Shown here in pieces: positions 8,547-17,539 of a stretch of DNA of 33,292 bases. The stretch is from Prevotellaceae bacterium. Lineage in GTDB: Bacteria > Bacteroidota > Bacteroidia > Bacteroidales > Paludibacteraceae. The stretch's first letter is position 1; each line of letters begins with the position of its first letter. The translations under genes were made by a program, and so were the position numbers. Location of the stretch: contig JAISVA010000026.1 in NCBI GenBank assembly GCA_031271815.1, positions 1-33,292 on the forward strand, read 5' to 3'. The notes under the pieces were generated by a model. The model was not told where the DNA came from. It made no database searches and was given only the letters and a program-made list of their open reading frames with translations.

Positions 8547-8711
8547 TTACTCCCAAGCCTCTTTCAACAGCCAATTTTTCGGTCGAAAATATTCATCCGG
8601 CGCGCTCGTTGAGGCAAAATATTTTTTGCCCTCCTGAAAACGGCCTGTAACATTCTTTCCCTGCACCTGTACAAGAATTTCCGCAGATGCAGGAATCTTC
8701 TTATACATCAT
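8547..8711 (-). CDS. Small hypothetical protein, 54 residues
   Basis: An open frame runs from ATG at 8711 (tandem ATG ATG; the second is at 8708) to TAA at 8547-8549. The product starts MMYKKIPASAEILVQVQGKN and ends NWLLKEAWE. It is mildly basic in the first half, with alternating hydrophobic residues suggesting beta strands (EILVQVQGKNVTGRF), then an aromatic-rich tail (YF, EYFRPKNW). An in-frame stop lies only a few codons upstream, so this is the full ORF. The amino-acid composition looks like real protein, and the opposite strand and neighbouring AT-rich DNA do not code. It is divergent from nadE. I do not recognise the family; it could be a small conserved protein or a remnant. The remaining gap (8312-8546 and 8712-8869) shows only a weak 6-bp hairpin (8355-8360 with 8382-8387). 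Confidence 0.5.
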   Translation of the reverse strand: MMYKKIPASAEILVQVQGKNVTGRFQEGKKYFASTSAPDEYFRPKNWLLKEAWE

Positions 8712-8869
8712 TTTAAATATTCTCGCGTATACAAATCAACAGGATTAACCTGCATAATTTGCGAAGCGATGAACATTTTCAATTTTCGGGATTTGATAGA
8801 AACAACCCCGTTAATTAAACAACACTGATATTATAAACCAAAATTCTCAAATATTTGCAACAGAATTTG

Positions 8870-8877
8870 TATTTTTG
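8870..8877 (+). promoter_or_regulatory. -7 promoter element of nadE
   Basis: TATTTTTG matches TAnnTTTG exactly, 19 nt before the nadE ATG, leaving a very short leader. No TTG stands at the usual 19-21 nt spacing, so the -33 part is weak. Confidence 0.45.
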
Positions 8878-8896
8878 ACCAAATAAAAAATTCTGT

Positions 8897-10822
8897 ATGA
8901 AAAATTTCGGTTTCATAAAAGTAGCATCTGCCATTCCGACCGTAAAAATAGCGGATTGTAAATATAATACTGCGCAAATCCTCTCTTTGATAAAAAAAGC
9001 GGAGATCGATCATATCCAAATCATATCTTTTCCCGAATTGTGTATTACGGCATACACATGCGGCGATTTGTTTCATCAGCAACTTTTGATAAAGTCGGCC
9101 CGCGAGCATCTTTCTTATTTATTGGAAGAGACAAAAAATTCGGAAATTGTTTTTATTGCCGGATTGCCTGTAATGCTTTCGAACAGGCTGTTTAATGCGG
9201 CTGCGATTTGTCAATCCGGGAAAATACTGGGCGTTGTGCCCAAAACATACTTGCCGAATCATAACGAATATTCCGAAAATCGCTGGTTCACTTCCGGAAA
9301 AGATGCGACGAGCGATGAAATCAGCCTGTGCGGACAGCGCGCTCCGTTCGGTTCCAACATCCTGTTTTCGGACGGAGAAGTCCGTTTCGCCGTTGAAATA
9401 GGAGAAGACCTTTGGGTTCCCCAATCTCCAAGCGCTCAACACGCGTTAAACGGTGCGCAGCTCATTTTTAATCTCTCTGCCGAAAATGAACTGACCGGCA
9501 AAAACAGCTATTTGAAACAGACGGTAGCCCAACAATCAGCCAAATGTGTAGCCGGATACGTATATTGTTCCGCAGGCTTCGGCGAATCGAGTACCGACCT
9601 TGTTTTTACTGGAAACGGATTAATTGCCGAAAATGGAACTTTTCTTGCCGGATCGAACCGGTTTTCTTTTGAAGAACAAATCATTGCCTCTGAAATCGAC
9701 ATTGAGCGGCTGAACAGCGACCGGTTAAAAAACAGCGGTTTCACACAGGAAAATCCATACGCAGCCGCTAACAATTACCGGACAGTCGCCCTCCGGCTTC
9801 CGGTGTTTGAAAAAACAGCCCTTTCGCGAACCGTAAACCCATATCCGTTTGTTCCGCCGGCTCCGGAAATGAAGGAGCGATGCGAAGAAATTTTCGCTAT
9901 TCAGGCAAGTGGACTGGCTACACGACTTTTCCATACAAACATTAAGCAGGTTGTGCTGGGAATTTCGGGCGGGCTTGATTCCACCCTGGCATTGCTGGTT
10001 TGTGTAAAAACATTTGACAAGCTGAACATTCCGAGAAAAAATATTACCGGAATTACCATGCCGGGATTCGGGACAACCGGACGAACCTACAACAACGCCC
10101 TGCAACTGATGCGATCACTTGGCGTTTCGATCAGAGAAATCAGCATCAAAGCAGCGTGCGAACAGCATTTCAAGGACATCGGGCACGACCCGTCCGTCGC
10201 AGACGTTACTTTCGAAAACGCCCAGGCAAGGGAGCGCACACAGATATTGATGGATTACGCCAACCAGGTAAACGGTCTCGTAATCGGGACCGGCGACCTG
10301 TCGGAACTCGCGCTCGGCTGGACAACCTACAACGGCGACCATATCAGTATGTATGGCGTAAACGCTTCCATTCCAAAAACATTGCTCCGGCATTTAGTCC
10401 GTTATGCCGCCGAAACATCCGCAGATAACACATCAAAAGCAACACTATCGGACATCATCGACACGCCGGTCAGTCCCGAACTTTTGCCGGTAAACGAAGA
10501 AGGAAAATGCGACCAGAACACGGAAAATCTTGTCGGTCCGTATGAGCTGCACGATTTTTTACTGTACTACACGATCCGCTTCGGATTCAGTCCTGCTAAA
10601 ATATTCTTTCTCGCTACACAGGCATTTGAAAACAGGTATAGCCGGGAAATTATTAAAAAGTGGATGCGGGTGTTTTTCAGCCGGTTTTTCAGCCAGCAGT
10701 TCAAACGCTCCTGTTCGCCCGATGCGCCTAAAGTCGGTTCTGTTTCGTTGTCGCCACGCGGCGACTGGCGTATGCCGAGTGATGCAAGCAGTGAAGAGTG
10801 GTTGAATAATATGGAGAATTAA
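8897..10822 (+). CDS. nadE: Glutamine-dependent-type NAD+ synthetase with altered glutaminase site
   Basis: The 641-residue protein has the two-domain layout of glutamine-dependent NAD synthetase, which converts nicotinate adenine dinucleotide to NAD+ with ATP. Residues ~1-300 form the nitrilase-type glutaminase: Glu47 in FPELCITAYTCGDLF, Lys116 in GVVPKTYLPN, then EVRFAVEIGEDLWVP. The family has ICEDLW here and uses that Cys as nucleophile; this protein has Gly169 (GGA, 9401-9403). The synthetase domain from ~345 on keeps the ATP P-loop GISGGLDSTLALLV and the downstream motifs GTGDLSELALGW and YGVNASIPKT. The synthetase half therefore looks intact while glutamine hydrolysis should be lost, so the enzyme may use free ammonia. 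The length is normal and no frame damage is seen. It lies 62 bp before topB, same direction. Confidence 0.95.
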   Translation: MKNFGFIKVASAIPTVKIADCKYNTAQILSLIKKAEIDHIQIISFPELCITAYTCGDLFHQQLLIKSAREHLSYLLEETKNSEIVFIAGLPVMLSNRLFNAAAICQSGKILGVVPKTYLPNHNEYSENRWFTSGKDATSDEISLCGQRAPFGSNILFSDGEVRFAVEIGEDLWVPQSPSAQHALNGAQLIFNLSAENELTGKNSYLKQTVAQQSAKCVAGYVYCSAGFGESSTDLVFTGNGLIAENGTFLAGSNRFSFEEQIIASEIDIERLNSDRLKNSGFTQENPYAAANNYRTVALRLPVFEKTALSRTVNPYPFVPPAPEMKERCEEIFAIQASGLATRLFHTNIKQVVLGISGGLDSTLALLVCVKTFDKLNIPRKNITGITMPGFGTTGRTYNNALQLMRSLGVSIREISIKAACEQHFKDIGHDPSVADVTFENAQARERTQILMDYANQVNGLVIGTGDLSELALGWTTYNGDHISMYGVNASIPKTLLRHLVRYAAETSADNTSKATLSDIIDTPVSPELLPVNEEGKCDQNTENLVGPYELHDFLLYYTIRFGFSPAKIFFLATQAFENRYSREIIKKWMRVFFSRFFSQQFKRSCSPDAPKVGSVSLSPRGDWRMPSDASSEEWLNNMEN

Positions 10823-10884
10823 CATTAAATTCTACAAATCTAACGTAATTGTAAAAATTATTCTTTCAAATTTGTATTTTGATA

Positions 10885-12996
10885 ATGAAACTCTGCATCG
10901 CCGAAAAGCCAAGCGTCGCCCGCGAAATCGCCGCCATTCTGGGAGCCAACTCAAGGCGTGACGGATACCTGGAAGGAAACGGATACCAAATCACCTGGGT
11001 ATTCGGGCACCTGTGTACGCTGAAGGAACCGCACGAATACAATCCGTCGTGGAAACGATGGTCATTGTATGACTTACCGATGATTCCGCCGCGATTCGGC
11101 ATACGGCTGATTGAAAACGAGGGATCGAAAAAGCAATTCAACATCATCGAAAAGCTCGTTCAACATGCCGACGAAGTGATTAACTGCGGGGACGCCGGTC
11201 AGGAAGGAGAACTGATCCAGCGCTGGGTGCTGCAAAAAGCCGGCTGCAAATGTCCGGTCAAGCGGCTTTGGATTTCCTCGCTGACCGAAGAGGCTATCCG
11301 CGAAGGATTTAACAACCTGCGTCCGCAGGAAGATTTCAACAAGCTGTATGAAGCCGGTTCGATGCGCGCCATCGGCGACTGGCTGCTTGGGATGAATGCC
11401 ACACGCCTCTACACGCTCCGGTACGGACAAAACAAGCAAGTACTGTCCATCGGCAGGGTACAAACCCCTACCCTCGCCCTGATTGTAAACCGGTTTCTGG
11501 AGATTGAAAATTTCAAGCCCGAACAATACTGGGAGCTGAAAACAGTTTACCGCGAAGTTACTTTTTCTGCCACAAAAGGAAAATTTACTTCCGAAGAAGA
11601 GGGACGCCAGTTTCTCGCCATCGTAAAAGAAACGTATTTTGAAGTTACCGATGTATCCACCAAGAAAGGAACGGAATCGGCGCCGCGGCTGTTCGACCTC
11701 ACTTCACTGCAGGTGGAGTGTAACAGGAAATTCGCCTTCTCGGCGGAAGATACGCTCAAACACATTCAATCGCTGTATGAGAAAAAAGCAACCACCTATC
11801 CGCGTGTCGATACCACCTACCTGAGCGAAGATATATATCCGAAAATTCCGGAAATACTTCGCGGATTGAAAAATTATGACGCACTGACGCAATCCGTTTT
11901 GGCAACAACCATTCCGAAAACGAAAAAAGTTTTTGATAACGCTAAAATCACCGACCACCACGCTATCATACCCACCGGCATACAACCGGCAAACCTGACT
12001 GCCGGCGAGCAAAAAGTATTTGATTTGGTGGCAAAACGGTTTATCGCTAATTTTTACCCCGATTGTCAAATATCTACGACAACTGTTCTCGGTAAAGTGG
12101 ATAAAATCGAGTTTAAAACATCCGGGAAACAGATTTTAGCGCCGGGCTGGCGCGTTGTTTTCGCAAAAGAAAAAGAGGAAGACGAAAGTGAAAACGAAAA
12201 AGACGATGAAAAAACACTGCCGTCCTTTACAAAAGGAGAACGCGGACCGCACACGCCCGATCTGAACGAAAAATGGACTCAACCACCCAAACCATACACC
12301 GAAGCCACCCTGCTCAGGGCGATGGAAACAGCAGGCAAACAGATGGAAGACGGAGAGCTGCGCGACTTGCTGAAAGAAAACGGAATCGGTCGTCCATCCA
12401 CGCGAGCAAACATTATCGAAACACTCTTCAAACGCAACTATATGCGGAAAGAGCGGAAAAACATCTACCCCACAACCACCGGTGTAGAGTTAATTCAAAC
12501 CATACAACAGGAACTGCTCAAATCGGCCGAACTGACCGGACAATGGGAGAAGAAACTTCGCCTCATTGAACGAAGCCACTATGAGAGCAGTACTTTCCTG
12601 ACTGAACTAAAAACGATGGTTTCCGAAATTGTGCAAACAGTTAAAAACGACTCCGGCAAGCGAATAACTATCGAAGAAAGGATTGAGGGGACAAAAAAAG
12701 AGACAAAACCAAAGCCCGAAAAACCGGCAACAACGAAAGAAAAACCGCACAAAAAAGTTAGCGTACAAAAACCGGAAGGCCTCTCCTGCCCTGTTTGCCG
12801 GCAGGGAATTGTGCTCAAAGGCAAAACCGCTTATGGCTGTTCAGGTTGGAAAAACGGATGCAAGCTGCGTATTCCTTTTTCCATAGAAAATCATTCGTTT
12901 ACGGAAAAAGAAGTCGTCGAACTGTTGGAGAAAAAAGAGGTTAAAACAGGCGGAAACAGGAAAATCAGCCTGAACCAGATCGGAGAAATACAGTAA
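10885..12996 (+). CDS. topB: DNA topoisomerase III (type IA)
   Basis: The 703-residue protein starts at the ATG at 10885 (MKLCIAEKPSVAREIAAILG); a TTG two codons upstream is a less likely start. The Toprim domain comes first (AEKPS, and EVINCGDAGQEGELI with the acidic metal ligands, about residue 100). The type IA core follows, with GRVQTPTLALIVNRFLE and the active-site region TTYPRVDTTYLSEDIY, whose YPR tyrosine (about residue 308) should attack DNA. The C-terminal part has a Lys/Pro-rich linker (about 590-630) and a Cys4 zinc-like motif (CPVC, then CSGWKNGC). It relaxes and decatenates single-stranded regions during recombination and replication. It probably shares the nadE transcript or has a promoter around 10871. 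A long hairpin lies 30 bp after the stop. Confidence 0.95.
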   Translation: MKLCIAEKPSVAREIAAILGANSRRDGYLEGNGYQITWVFGHLCTLKEPHEYNPSWKRWSLYDLPMIPPRFGIRLIENEGSKKQFNIIEKLVQHADEVINCGDAGQEGELIQRWVLQKAGCKCPVKRLWISSLTEEAIREGFNNLRPQEDFNKLYEAGSMRAIGDWLLGMNATRLYTLRYGQNKQVLSIGRVQTPTLALIVNRFLEIENFKPEQYWELKTVYREVTFSATKGKFTSEEEGRQFLAIVKETYFEVTDVSTKKGTESAPRLFDLTSLQVECNRKFAFSAEDTLKHIQSLYEKKATTYPRVDTTYLSEDIYPKIPEILRGLKNYDALTQSVLATTIPKTKKVFDNAKITDHHAIIPTGIQPANLTAGEQKVFDLVAKRFIANFYPDCQISTTTVLGKVDKIEFKTSGKQILAPGWRVVFAKEKEEDESENEKDDEKTLPSFTKGERGPHTPDLNEKWTQPPKPYTEATLLRAMETAGKQMEDGELRDLLKENGIGRPSTRANIIETLFKRNYMRKERKNIYPTTTGVELIQTIQQELLKSAELTGQWEKKLRLIERSHYESSTFLTELKTMVSEIVQTVKNDSGKRITIEERIEGTKKETKPKPEKPATTKEKPHKKVSVQKPEGLSCPVCRQGIVLKGKTAYGCSGWKNGCKLRIPFSIENHSFTEKEVVELLEKKEVKTGGNRKISLNQIGEIQ

Positions 12997-13025
12997 ATAC
13001 GTCTTACTCGAAAAATCAGATTGAA

Positions 13026-13076
13026 ATTTCAAGTCCGAAGTTAATGCCATTTGACATTAACTCCGGACTTTGAAAT
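13026..13076. terminator. topB: Long hairpin after topB
   Basis: Arm 13026-13046 (ATTTCAAGTCCGAAGTTAATG) pairs with 13055-13076 along about 21 bp with one bulged base and one G-U, around an 8-nt loop. No clear T-run follows on the plus strand, so termination is probable but imperfect. The even length also allows an insertion-sequence-like or REP-like origin. Confidence 0.6.
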
Positions 13077-13178
13077 AGAAATTATTTTGAGGTATCTAAA
13101 TAGCAAATTAAATAAATGATTGTAGCCAACCGGAATGTTCTAAAAAAGTCAAAAACGAACTGAAAATACAATTAAAGA

Positions 13179-13237
13179 TTATTAACGCCACAAAGTTACA
13201 ATAGCAAAACATTATTGTAACTTTGTGGCGTTAATAA
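13179..13237. promoter_or_regulatory. 25-bp perfect palindrome overlapping the promoter of the Fur/TonB-receptor gene
   Basis: The left arm 13179-13203 and right arm 13213-13237 are exact inverted complements over 25 bp, with a 9-nt A-rich centre. The right arm contains TAACTTTG (13218-13225), an exact -7 element, and the left arm carries its mirror image CAAAGTTA (13191-13198). The gene's ATG is 13 bp past the right arm. Because transcription would begin inside or after the right arm, this is more likely a DNA-level operator than an RNA hairpin. It is a natural autoregulatory site for the Fur-like domain encoded next to it; that is inference. The nearest inner half-sites are GTTACAAT and ATTGTAAC. 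Confidence 0.6.
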
Positions 13238-13250
13238 ATTTATACCGTAT

Positions 13251-15944
13251 ATGGATAAACAAAGAAGAAATACCAAAACAAAACAATTGGTAATGAAAGT
13301 TTTGGAAAACTCAAACTCGGCTCTTTGCCACGAAGAAATCGAAAAACGCCTGACACAAAAAATAGACAGGGTAACTATTTACCGTATTTTGCAAAGCTTT
13401 TGCGATGACGGCAAAGTACACAAAATAATAGATAAAGACGGAAGAACCTGTTATGCCCTGTGCCACAACTGCACTACCGGAAATCACCACGACAATCACC
13501 CGCATTTTCATTGCATTGGCTGCAACACGATTACCTGTATGGAGCAACCTGTTGTCCAACAGGAACTTCCTTCGGGATATAGGGCAATATCCATGTCCTC
13601 GTATATTACCGGTTATTGCCGGAAATGCAGCGGCATGCTGAAGACCCTCTGTTTACTCGTGCTGTTTTTTGCAGGACAAATAAATGGTTCTGCGCAAACG
13701 CGAATAAGGGTTTTGGACAAAGAATACAATACACCGGTCGCTTATGCCAATGTCTATTATCCGGACACAAAAACAGGCACGATAACCGATACGCTCGGAC
13801 AATTCAACGTGAATTTTTCAATGCCGCAGGTTTTAGTGCAAATTTCCGCTATTGGCTACCAGACTTTCTTCAATCGCATACATCTGAATGAAAACGAACA
13901 GGTTATTTACTTGCAGCCTTCTGCGCACGAATTGCAAGAGGTCATTGTGTCGGGTAATATTTCCCGTTTACAGGGCGAGAATGTGATGAACGTAGAAAAA
14001 CTGAACATAACCAACGGAACCGTACACGGCATTTCGCTTGCCGACAAGTTAGCTTCCATTGCGGGAATAGACAATTTGAGTACGGGATCGGGCATTGGAA
14101 AACCTGTTATTCGCGGGTTAAGCGGAAACCGGATTGCTGTCTTTTCGCAGGGAATACGCCTCGAAAATCAGCAATGGGGCGATGAACACGGACTTGGACT
14201 TGACGAATACGGCTACGAGCGGGTGGAAATTATTAAAGGTCCAGCCTCGCTGTTGTATGGCAGTGATGCGCTGGGTGGCGTGCTTTATTTTGTGGACGAA
14301 CGCTATGCAAAAAACAACAGCATTGAAGCCGTTCTCAGTTCGGAATTTAACAGCAATTCGCTCGGACTCAGGAATAACGGCGCTTTCAAAATATCAAAAA
14401 ACCGGCTGCATTGGAATTTATTCGGCGGATATAACACATATACGGACTATAAAGACGGAAACAATCATTTCGTTCCGAACAGTCGCTTCAATACCGGGAA
14501 TTTAAAAACGGTACTGGGATACACTGGAAATAAATTTACCTCTTCGTTAAAATACAATTTTTTGAAAGAAAAATACGGGTTGACGGAAGCCGGAGAACAC
14601 GAACATGAAGAAGATCACGAGGAGGAAGAGGAAGAGCATGAACACGAAACGGAAGAAAGCTATAAAAACGGAAGAAAGCCATTTTTGCCTTACCAGGATT
14701 TAACCACGCATATCATCAGCTCCGAAAATATTTTCTTTTTTGACAATGCCTCCAAGCTGAAAATAGATATCGGTTATGTTTTCAATAACAGAAAAGAATT
14801 TGAACATGAACATGAAGAAGCTGATGAACATGAGCATGAAGAGCATGAGCGCAATGAGGCAGAAGCGCACGGACACGATGAAGCTGCATTAAATATGAAC
14901 CTTCACACTTTTTCATACAATGCTAAATGGTATTCTCCACGATGGAATGATCGCTGGACATTGACGGCGGGAAGTCAGGGAATGGCGCAGAAAAACGCCA
15001 ATCACGGCGAGGAAATCCTGATACCCGATGCAGATACGTATGACTTCGGCGCTTTTGCTATGACCGATTTTTATTATGCTCAAAAAGCCTATTGGCAACT
15101 TGGATTACGATACGATATTCGGTTTATTTCGAGCGAAGTATTTAATAAACAATATCATTCGTTTAATTTTTCCACCGGAATATATCAACCCATTGCCCGG
15201 GATTTTTCGTTCCGCCTGAATCTGTCTTCGGGTTTTCGCGCACCTAATATGTATGAGCTGCTGAGCAACGGCATTCACCACGGAACGAATCGATACGAAA
15301 TCGGGAATCCCGGTTTGAAAACGGAAAACAGTTATCAAACAGATGCATCGTTAAATTACAACGCGAAACACATTGAATTTTTCATCAATCCCTATTTCAA
15401 CTATATACGCAACTATATCTACCTGGAACCGGCGGCCGGAGGGATAGACAACATTCCTGTCTTCAACTATACGCAACGCGACGCTTTCCTGTATGGCGGC
15501 GAGGCAGGTTTCCATTTGCACCCGCACCCGTTGGACTGGCTGCACGTTGAAGGTTCATACGGCAGTACTTTCGGACAGGATACGCAACAAAATGAGCTGG
15601 CATTAACGCCTTCGCAGAAAATAAATGCTATGGTCAGCGCCAACTTTTTATTCAAAAAAACGGTACGGAAATTCTCCGCTTATTTACAGAATCAATATTC
15701 ATTTGCACAAAACAGGGTTGCCGAAAACGAGCTTCCAACGCCCGGATACGATTTGCTGAATGCCGGCATTATGTTTGAATTTGGTATAAAATCCCAATTG
15801 ATACAGTTGAATATATCTGCGAATAATCTGTTAAACGAAACGTATTACGATCATTTGTCGCGTTATAAGGTACATGAAATTTATAATATAGGACGGAGTT
15901 TTAATGTCAAACTGGTGTTGCTGTTATCGGGTAATTTAAAATAA
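13251..15944 (+). CDS. In-frame fusion: Fur/Zur-type repressor + TonB-dependent receptor with His-rich loops
   Basis: One frame of 897 codons covers two complete proteins. Residues 1-128 are a full Fur-family repressor: winged helix with VTIYRILQSFCDDG, His/Cys cluster CHNCTTGNHHDNHPHFHC, and the two structural-zinc CxxC pairs (CIGC and CRKC). At Met129 (13635) a normal receptor begins with signal peptide MLKTLCLLVLFFAGQINGSA-Q. A carboxypeptidase-regulatory-like domain follows (about 153-240), then the plug (NVMNVEKLNI to GPASLLYGSDALGGVL, about 250-345) and a 22-strand-type barrel ending NVKLVLLLSGNLK. Two His/Glu-rich loops (about 449-468 and 520-545, with repeats of EHEHEE) suggest zinc uptake, as in ZnuD-like receptors. 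No stop separates the halves. Either an internal start at 13635 makes the receptor, or the fusion is real, or a one-base change joined two overlapping genes: a TGA sits in another frame at 13639-13641, inside ATGCTGA. It converges on trkH, 9 bp away. Confidence 0.85.
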   Translation: MDKQRRNTKTKQLVMKVLENSNSALCHEEIEKRLTQKIDRVTIYRILQSFCDDGKVHKIIDKDGRTCYALCHNCTTGNHHDNHPHFHCIGCNTITCMEQPVVQQELPSGYRAISMSSYITGYCRKCSGMLKTLCLLVLFFAGQINGSAQTRIRVLDKEYNTPVAYANVYYPDTKTGTITDTLGQFNVNFSMPQVLVQISAIGYQTFFNRIHLNENEQVIYLQPSAHELQEVIVSGNISRLQGENVMNVEKLNITNGTVHGISLADKLASIAGIDNLSTGSGIGKPVIRGLSGNRIAVFSQGIRLENQQWGDEHGLGLDEYGYERVEIIKGPASLLYGSDALGGVLYFVDERYAKNNSIEAVLSSEFNSNSLGLRNNGAFKISKNRLHWNLFGGYNTYTDYKDGNNHFVPNSRFNTGNLKTVLGYTGNKFTSSLKYNFLKEKYGLTEAGEHEHEEDHEEEEEEHEHETEESYKNGRKPFLPYQDLTTHIISSENIFFFDNASKLKIDIGYVFNNRKEFEHEHEEADEHEHEEHERNEAEAHGHDEAALNMNLHTFSYNAKWYSPRWNDRWTLTAGSQGMAQKNANHGEEILIPDADTYDFGAFAMTDFYYAQKAYWQLGLRYDIRFISSEVFNKQYHSFNFSTGIYQPIARDFSFRLNLSSGFRAPNMYELLSNGIHHGTNRYEIGNPGLKTENSYQTDASLNYNAKHIEFFINPYFNYIRNYIYLEPAAGGIDNIPVFNYTQRDAFLYGGEAGFHLHPHPLDWLHVEGSYGSTFGQDTQQNELALTPSQKINAMVSANFLFKKTVRKFSAYLQNQYSFAQNRVAENELPTPGYDLLNAGIMFEFGIKSQLIQLNISANNLLNETYYDHLSRYKVHEIYNIGRSFNVKLVLLLSGNLK

Positions 15945-15953
15945 ATCAACTGT

Positions 15954-17420
15954 TCATCTTTTCCAAAACGAAGGCATCAACATAAAAAGTACCGTAAAGA
16001 TTTCCAACCGTCCGGTAAGCATCAGAAAAGAGGCATACCACTTTGCTGCATCGGGAAACAGGGAATAGTCATCCATCGGACCGACTGCGCCCAATCCGGG
16101 ACCGACGTTGCTCAGACATGACACTACCGTACCTACCGATTCAATAAATCCGATTCCCAGCAAAGTAAAAATCAGTATGCTTATAATGGCAATCAGCGCG
16201 TAAAGCACCACAAACGCCAGGATATTGTTTATGATTTGAACGGGAACTACCTTCTGGTCGAATTTTACGGGAATAACTGCATTCGGATGCAGAATCCGCT
16301 TAAACTCATAATAGCTGTTTTTCAGCAATAAGGCTACACGAACGGTTTTTATCCCTCCCGTACTGGAACCCGTACATCCGCCCATAAGCATAATAAAGCA
16401 CATTAAAGTCCATAAAAACGGAATCCAGCTCATATAATTTACAGTAGTATAGCCCGTCCCGGTCATTAATGCAACAACTTGAAAAGTAGCGGATCGGGCT
16501 GACGATTCTACGCCCATATTCCCGGAAAACAAAAGTACAGCCATTGTAATAAAAGAGAAACCGAAAGCAAAAAGGATGTAGAATCTGAACTCTTCGTCTT
16601 GGTATAGCTTCTTAAAATTTCCTTTTAACGCCGAATAGATAACTGCATAATTCATCCCTGCTGCCAGCATAAAGAAAATAACAACGTATTCGATAAAGGG
16701 AGAATCCCAGTAGGCAATACTGGCATTTTTAGTTGAATAACCGCCGGTTGACATGGTTGTAAAGGAATGGCAAACGGCATCAAAAAGGTCCATTCCGCCG
16801 ATTTTCAGCAGTATAACTTCAATTAGTGTAAGCGACGCATAGATAGCCCAGAGCAATTTGGCTGTTTGAGCCACGCGTGGACGCAGTTTGCCTTTAGTGG
16901 GACCCGGAACTTCGGCTGCATACAGCTGCATCCCGCCGATACCGAAAATTGGCAGAACTGCCAAAGAAAGTACGATTATTCCCATCCCGCCGAGCCACTG
17001 CGTAATGCTTCTCCAAAATAATAATCCGTGAGGAAGCACTTCAATATCGCTAAGGATGGTTGCCCCTGTAGTAGAAAATCCGGACATTGTTTCAAAAAAC
17101 GCATCGGTATATTCCGGTATATATCCGCTAAGGAAAAACGGAAGCGAACCAAACAGAGAAAATACTACCCAGATGAGCGTAACAATAAGATATCCTTCTC
17201 TTTTTTCCAACTGTTGGAGGGAATCTTTTTTTATTGAAAAATAGGACAGTAAAGCCACTGCAAGCGTAACGGAAAAGGAGATTAACAGCGAATAAAAATC
17301 CGGCTCTCCGTATATGTATGATACGGCTGCGGCAAGCAACATAAATGCAGCTTCAAAAAACAGCAGGGATCCGATTGTATGTAAAACCAGCTTAATATTG
17401 ATTATTCCATCCTGTTTCAT
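15954..17420 (-). CDS. trkH: Trk-type potassium uptake channel subunit
   Basis: The 488-residue membrane protein of the TrkH/KtrB superfamily has four membrane-pore-membrane repeats. Pore-loop segments with the filter glycines are visible: SGFSTTGATIL (about 113), TMSTGGYST (about 222), MTGTGYTTVNY (about 318) and SNVGPGLGAVGP (about 444). Further conserved sequence is GGMGIIVLSLAVLP and GCTGSSTGGIKTVRV. It moves K+ across the inner membrane and needs the NAD-binding TrkA subunit, encoded just upstream (120-bp gap). The C-terminus stops right after the last helix (LMLMPSFWKR), normal for the family. No terminator is visible in the 9 bp to the convergent receptor gene. Confidence 0.93.
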   Translation of the reverse strand: MKQDGIINIKLVLHTIGSLLFFEAAFMLLAAAVSYIYGEPDFYSLLISFSVTLAVALLSYFSIKKDSLQQLEKREGYLIVTLIWVVFSLFGSLPFFLSGYIPEYTDAFFETMSGFSTTGATILSDIEVLPHGLLFWRSITQWLGGMGIIVLSLAVLPIFGIGGMQLYAAEVPGPTKGKLRPRVAQTAKLLWAIYASLTLIEVILLKIGGMDLFDAVCHSFTTMSTGGYSTKNASIAYWDSPFIEYVVIFFMLAAGMNYAVIYSALKGNFKKLYQDEEFRFYILFAFGFSFITMAVLLFSGNMGVESSARSATFQVVALMTGTGYTTVNYMSWIPFLWTLMCFIMLMGGCTGSSTGGIKTVRVALLLKNSYYEFKRILHPNAVIPVKFDQKVVPVQIINNILAFVVLYALIAIISILIFTLLGIGFIESVGTVVSCLSNVGPGLGAVGPMDDYSLFPDAAKWYASFLMLTGRLEIFTVLFMLMPSFWKR

Positions 17421-17539
17421 CTGTTTACATTCATTTTTAAATTATTGGCGGATGGTACATCCAAATAAATATCGGCTCGTGTGTCTATTTTTTGACGTGG
17501 TTGTTTCATAGTAACATTGCGCGTAACAAAATTTAATTT

